From Anaerocolumna jejuensis DSM 15929 (GTDB lineage: Bacteria > Bacillota > Clostridia > Lachnospirales > Lachnospiraceae), in NCBI RefSeq assembly GCF_900142215.1, contig NZ_FRAC01000007.1:150672-214671 (forward strand): DNA of 64,000 nucleotides, in the 5' to 3' direction. A model generated the notes under the pieces. The model did not search any database. It was not told where the DNA came from and was given only the letters and a program-made list of their open reading frames with translations. Every line of letters begins with the position of its first letter. Within the stretch, counting starts at the first letter, position 1. Made by a program: the position numbers and the translations under genes. Below are positions 60,177 through 64,000 of this stretch, one piece after another.

Positions 60177-61241
60177 ATGAGAAAAAGAAGTTTTATGAAG
60201 CGTTTAACAGCATTTATGCTTGCCGGACTGATGGTAGTTGGCACTACGGCCTGCTCTTCAGGCAAGACCCAGCAGACGGACGGCTCGGGAGAAAAAAAGA
60301 TAGACAAGCTTACTGTCTATTTTGTACCCTCCAGGGAGCCTGATGAAATCGTTACGGCAACGGACCCGTTAAAGGCATTACTAAAGGATGAGCTTGCCAA
60401 GGAAGGCTATGAAGTCGGTGAAGTGGATATTTCCGTAGGAACAAGCTATGAAGCTGTTGGAGAGGCACTTTCAGCAGGAACAGCGGATATCGGTTTTATT
60501 CCGGGAGGAACTTATGTATTATACGATGACGGTGCTGATGTAATTCTGACAGCCACCAGAGCAGGTCTTAGCAAGGATTCCGCTAATCCCAAGGACTGGA
60601 ATGACGGAAAGGCTACCGAAGCAACGGACAAACAGGTTAATTACTACAGAAGCTTAATTATAGCAGGACCCAGTGAAAAGGGAAAAGAGCTGGCGGACAA
60701 GGTGAATTCCGGACAGGAGCTGACCTTTGATGACCTTTCAGGTGCTAATTTCAGCGTAATGTCTTCTTCTTCCTCCGCCGGCTATATCTATCCTTCCCTT
60801 TGGCTGCAGGATAAATTCAGCAAGAAGCTTACGGATTTGCCCAACCTTGTACAGGCTGATTCCTATGGCAGCTCCTTTGCCCGTCTGGCCTCAGGAGAAG
60901 CAGATGTGCTTTTAGCTTATGCAGACGCCAGACGTGATTATGCTGATAAATGGACCTCGGAGTATAACAGGAGTGCTTCTATCTGGGAAGAGACCAACGT
61001 AATCGGAGTGACGGAGCCGATTTACAATGATACCATCAGTGTCAGCAAGAATTCCAAGATTATGACAGATGATTTTAAGACCGCCCTTCAAACTGCTTTT
61101 ATTAATATCGCAGGTACTGACGAAGGAAAGAAGGTTATTTCAATCTACAGCCATGAAGGCTATGTAGCGGCAAAATCCTCCGATTATGATAAGGAACGCG
61201 CTGCTCAGGAGTTAATTCAGAAATTAAATTCAGGCAAGTAA
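60177..61241 (+). CDS. phnD: PhnD-type substrate-binding lipoprotein
   Basis: A 354-residue phosphonate/phosphite/organophosphate binding protein. The lipobox is GTTACS; YFVPSREPDEIVTATDPLK and GEALSAGTADIGFIPGGTYV are PhnD signatures. The Ser/Thr-rich VMSSSSSAGYIYPS loop would contact the phosphoryl group. GAGAGG precedes the ATG. The symbol marks family, not proven phosphonate use; no C-P lyase genes are in the window, so a phosphate ester or diester is as likely. A GC-rich hairpin separates it from the ATPase gene. Confidence 0.9.
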   Translation: MRKRSFMKRLTAFMLAGLMVVGTTACSSGKTQQTDGSGEKKIDKLTVYFVPSREPDEIVTATDPLKALLKDELAKEGYEVGEVDISVGTSYEAVGEALSAGTADIGFIPGGTYVLYDDGADVILTATRAGLSKDSANPKDWNDGKATEATDKQVNYYRSLIIAGPSEKGKELADKVNSGQELTFDDLSGANFSVMSSSSSAGYIYPSLWLQDKFSKKLTDLPNLVQADSYGSSFARLASGEADVLLAYADARRDYADKWTSEYNRSASIWEETNVIGVTEPIYNDTISVSKNSKIMTDDFKTALQTAFINIAGTDEGKKVISIYSHEGYVAAKSSDYDKERAAQELIQKLNSGK

Positions 61242-61280
61242 TTTTACATATGACAACAGGCACTTATGTATGAATTTTAG

Positions 61281-61304
61281 GGCCGCACCTGCAAGGGAGC
61301 GGCC
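61281..61304 (+). other. intercistronic GC-rich hairpin
   Basis: GGCCGC pairs with GCGGCC across a 12-base loop, extended by TTTTA and TAAAA. There is no T-run. It probably balances expression of the binding protein over the transporter core. Confidence 0.6.
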
Positions 61305-61354
61305 TGTAAAAGATACATAAGCCGGCGTATAGCAGTGTTCTGACAGAAGCTGCT

Positions 61355-62146
61355 ATGGGAGCAAATGTAAAAGAAAAGGCAAAGGGTGTAAAGGTGATAT
61401 TATTTGAGCAGGTAAATAAAATATACGACAATGGATTTCATGCGCTGAAGGATATTAACCTCTCTATCGGTCAGGGAGAATTCATTGCCATAATCGGGCT
61501 TTCCGGTGCCGGAAAGTCTACTTTAATTCGTACCATTAACCGGATGCATAATATAACGGACGGCAGACTTTTTGTAAATGATGTGGATGTAAATTCTCTG
61601 AAGGGAAAAAAACTTAGAAGCTTTCGAAGAGGTATCGGGATGATATTCCAGTCCTTTAACCTGGTTACCAGGACCACTGTACTAAAGAATGTACTTACAG
61701 CCAAGGTGCCGGACCTGCCTGTCTGGAGAACGGTATTGGGGATTTTTCCGAAAAAGGACTACATTGATGCACTGGAGGCTCTGGAAAAGGTAGGGATATT
61801 GGATAAGGCATATTCCCGGGTTGACCAGCTTTCCGGAGGACAGCAGCAAAGGGTTGCTCTGGCCAGAACGCTGGCACAGAATCCACGGATTATTTTGGCC
61901 GATGAGCCAGTTGCTTCCCTGGACCCGGTGACAGCAAAGCAGGTTATGCAGGACTTTAAGAAAATAAACAAGGAAATGAACATTACGGTTTTAATTAATA
62001 TTCATCATGTGGAGCTTGCCCTGCAGTATGCGGACAGGGTAATCGGTATCAAAAACGGAAGCATTGTATTTGACGGAAGTTCCTCGGAGGTCTCAACAGA
62101 GGTATTAAATGACATTTACGGAGGAAGGCTGGAGGAGGCAGTATGA
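61355..62146 (+). CDS. phnC: PhnC-type ABC transporter ATP-binding protein
   Basis: A 263-residue ATPase of the phosphonate group: Walker A GLSGAGKSTLIR, MIFQSFNLVTRTTVLKNVL, signature QLSGGQQQRVALARTL, Walker B IILADEPVASLDP and H-loop INIHHVELAL. The IHHVE variant is typical of PhnC. ATG 61355 has only a weak ribosome site; a GTG at 61394 is a possible later start. It overlaps the first permease by four bases (ATGA). Confidence 0.93.
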   Translation: MGANVKEKAKGVKVILFEQVNKIYDNGFHALKDINLSIGQGEFIAIIGLSGAGKSTLIRTINRMHNITDGRLFVNDVDVNSLKGKKLRSFRRGIGMIFQSFNLVTRTTVLKNVLTAKVPDLPVWRTVLGIFPKKDYIDALEALEKVGILDKAYSRVDQLSGGQQQRVALARTLAQNPRIILADEPVASLDPVTAKQVMQDFKKINKEMNITVLINIHHVELALQYADRVIGIKNGSIVFDGSSSEVSTEVLNDIYGGRLEEAV

Positions 62147-62937
62147 AAAAGTATGAACTCCAAAGCGGAAAGGTCGTTTTAAGACCCCGTTCCAAAGCTC
62201 TGCCTGCTTTTATACTGACAGCGGTATTCTTTTATATTTCCGTTAAGGTAACCGGTTTTGACATGGGCTTGTTGAAAGAAAGAGGGATTCAGTTCTTTGT
62301 AATATTAGGACAGATGTTTCCGCCGAAGGTATCCTATACGGGCAGCATATGGACACCGCTGATTGATACGGTGAAGATGTCCTTGCTGGGCTCGATTATC
62401 GGTTCCGTAGCGGCCATGCCTGTAGCGGTCCTGGCTTCTACCAATATTGTGAAAAACCGTGGAGTGGTTGGCTTTATAAGGTTTATTCTGAGTATTATCC
62501 GAACGCTTCCCACACTGGTAACAGCCTTAATAGCAACCTATGTATTCGGGCTGGGAACCCTGGCGGGGACTACAGCCATAGCTGTTTTTACGTTTGCCTA
62601 TGTGGGAAAAATGCTCTATGAGCAGATTGAAACTGTGGATATGGGGGCCTTTGAAGCTATGGAAGCCATGGGATGCAGCCGTTTCCAGGCTTTTTTGGGA
62701 GCTGTTTTACCACAGGTAACATCCTCTTATCTCTCTGTCTGTCTTTTTTGCTTTGAAGGAAATGTAAGGTATGCTTCCATACTTGGATATGTAGGTGCCG
62801 GAGGTCTTGGGCTGATACTCAGTGAGAAGGTAGGCTGGAGAGAGTATGACTGTGTAGGCATGATATTGATTATGCTGTTTTTGACCGTATTAATAATAGA
62901 AGCTGTCAGCCACTTTATCAGAGTCAGATTGTCCTAG
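62143..62937 (+). CDS. phnE: PhnE-type ABC transporter permease 1
   Basis: A 264-residue permease with about six membrane helices. SIIRTLPTLVTALIATYVFG and the EAA-like loop EAMEAMGCSRFQAFLGAVLP are PhnE features, and GYVGAGGLGLILSE ends the fold. It overlaps phnC by four bases, so translation is coupled. It forms a heterodimer or tandem channel with the next permease. Confidence 0.93.
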   Translation: MKKYELQSGKVVLRPRSKALPAFILTAVFFYISVKVTGFDMGLLKERGIQFFVILGQMFPPKVSYTGSIWTPLIDTVKMSLLGSIIGSVAAMPVAVLASTNIVKNRGVVGFIRFILSIIRTLPTLVTALIATYVFGLGTLAGTTAIAVFTFAYVGKMLYEQIETVDMGAFEAMEAMGCSRFQAFLGAVLPQVTSSYLSVCLFCFEGNVRYASILGYVGAGGLGLILSEKVGWREYDCVGMILIMLFLTVLIIEAVSHFIRVRLS

Positions 62938-63050
62938 AAATATTTTCGGAAAGAGTCCGAAACAGGATTGCTTCCATCCTATTTGTGATGCTAAAAAGCG
63001 GTATCATGTTGGAAAGAGAGAAAGAAAATATCATTTTTGAAAGGATTGCA

Positions 63051-63869
63051 ATGGATGAAAATATGGACTTGATAGAAAAGCAGTATAAAAACCGTCCGAG
63101 GCTCTGGCTGTATCAGATGATTACCCTTATTTTGATACTTGCATTGATTGCCTGGTCCGGAAGTGCGGTGGAATTCAATGCAGGCAGATCCAAGGGACTG
63201 CAGGTGGCTAAAAATATTATTCTTGGGATTTTGCATCCGGATACGGCGTTTTTGTTTAACCTCACAACCAAGGGTGTTCCCTATCTCTTGTTTGAAACCG
63301 TATGCATTGCCTTCCTTGGAACAATTGTAGGAGCAGTACTTGCCATTCCTTTTTCTTTTTTAGCTGCTTCCAATATTGTGCCCAAGCCTGTTGCCCTTCT
63401 TGGAAGATTATTTATTATGGCAGTCCGCACCATACCGCCCTTTGTTTACGGCCTGATGTTCATCAGGGTAACGGGACCGGGACCTTTTACCGGGCTCCTG
63501 ACCATGTCCTTATGCTCCATAGGCATGCTGACCAAGATGAATATAGAGACCATAGAAGATCTGGACGTCAGGATTCTGGAGTCTTTGGATGCTGCCGGCT
63601 GTAATACCTTTGAAAAAATCCGTTACGGAATTATGCCCCAGCTGATTCCCAATTTCCTCTCTACTGCAATTTACCGCTTTGACATGAATCTTAGAGATGC
63701 GGCAGTTCTGGGCTTTGTGGGAGCAGGAGGTATCGGAGCTCCCCTTATGTTCGCCATGAGCTCCTACCGCTGGAATCAGGTAGGTGCTATTCTGGCCGGA
63801 CTCATTGTTCTGATACTGCTGATGGAAGTGTTTTCGACCAGAGTACGCGTGAAGCTTATCAGAGGGTAG
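63051..63869 (+). CDS. phnE: PhnE-type ABC transporter permease 2
   Basis: A 272-residue permease homologous to the preceding one: AVRTIPPFVYGLMFIRVTGP, the coupling loop ESLDAAGCNTFEKIRYGIMP and GFVGAGGIGAPLMFAM. I start at ATG 63051, with AAAGGA four to five bases upstream; GTG 62985 would add 22 polar residues. Two PhnE genes in a row imply a heterodimeric channel. Its stop codon overlaps the first base of a dispersed hairpin repeat. Confidence 0.92.
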   Translation: MDENMDLIEKQYKNRPRLWLYQMITLILILALIAWSGSAVEFNAGRSKGLQVAKNIILGILHPDTAFLFNLTTKGVPYLLFETVCIAFLGTIVGAVLAIPFSFLAASNIVPKPVALLGRLFIMAVRTIPPFVYGLMFIRVTGPGPFTGLLTMSLCSIGMLTKMNIETIEDLDVRILESLDAAGCNTFEKIRYGIMPQLIPNFLSTAIYRFDMNLRDAAVLGFVGAGGIGAPLMFAMSSYRWNQVGAILAGLIVLILLMEVFSTRVRVKLIRG

Positions 63870-63991
63870 TGTGAATTATTGAGAAGCATAATTCACACAC
63901 AAGATTGAGCCTGCGAAATCCTCGGCTCAATCTTGCGGCGCGTTGGGAGGGCGTGAGTGGTAGTGTGAAAATTAGAAAGCAATTTTCACAC
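63869..63991 (+). repeat. dispersed two-hairpin repeat, copy 2 and start of a further copy
   Basis: Hairpin one (63869-63898) pairs GTGTGAATTAT with ATAATTCACAC; hairpin two (63900-63935) pairs CAAGATTGAGCC with GGCTCAATCTTG; the tail reads CGGCGCGTTGGGA. Then, at 63963-63991, GTGTGAAAATT pairs with AATTTTCACAC, probably the first hairpin of another copy cut by the window edge. Confidence 0.85.
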
Positions 63992-64000
63992 AAGAATGAG

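Overview
The window looks like chromosome from a low-to-mid GC anaerobic Firmicute of class Clostridia, most likely Lachnospiraceae. The evidence is the strong AGGAGG-type ribosome binding sites, the PyrK/PyrD (class 1B) dihydroorotate dehydrogenase pair, a T-box leader, LplB/YtcP-type sugar permeases, a PucR regulator and the general look of the proteins. This is inference from gene content; no rRNA or species marker is present. I saw no tRNA, rRNA, CRISPR array or intact insertion sequence.

Layout. 0-2.8 kb: end of a sugar operon (two Gfo/Idh/MocA oxidoreductases and a TIM-barrel isomerase). 2.8-5.3 kb: small genes (DUF3298-like, membrane peptide, 66-aa protein, degenerate Nudix protein). 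5.5-7.8 kb: pyrC-pyrF; pyrK-pyrD-pyrE follow only at 25.5-28.0 kb, so the pyrimidine genes are split by about 17.7 kb. The intervening block holds an ankyrin gene, gene relics, a T-box-controlled metB/patB pair (reverse strand), a putative zincin, an IclR-regulated sugar module (NanA/DapA-like lyase, binding protein, two permeases, sialidase-like protein), a decayed nitroreductase/HxlR pair, an aminopeptidase P and a cyclophilin.

28.5-39.0 kb: a compact, translationally coupled Tad/type II secretion-like cluster. It has three MinD/TadZ-like proteins with degenerate P-loops, a CpaB-like SAF protein, a VirB11/TadA-type ATPase with an N-terminal membrane segment, a long TadB/TadC-like membrane protein and four small proteins with pilin-like N-terminal helices. 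39-44.6 kb: CNNM/CBS transporter, a pair of 232-nt rod-like inverted-repeat elements, a phospholipase C-like protein, a PucR regulator, gene relics and a cytidylate kinase-like protein. 44.9-50.3 kb: amino-acid ABC transporter, iron alcohol dehydrogenase and class III aminotransferase, probably an amine or omega-amino-acid pathway. 50.6-58.1 kb: two-component system facing an ABC/FtsX exporter and a secreted beta-lactamase-fold hydrolase. 58.3-63.9 kb: LacI regulator, metallophosphoesterase and a PhnDCEE-type transporter.

The most unusual non-coding material is repeat structure. A family of three rod-like elements (4.15, 40.57 and 40.9 kb) has stems that differ almost completely between copies yet stay base-paired, while internal-loop motifs and flanks are conserved. 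A two-hairpin dispersed repeat occurs at 10.4 and 63.9 kb. A hairpin repeat at 37.07 and 46.48 kb ends in a Shine-Dalgarno sequence and appears to supply the translation start of the gene behind it. Several genes are preceded by simple-sequence tandem repeats.
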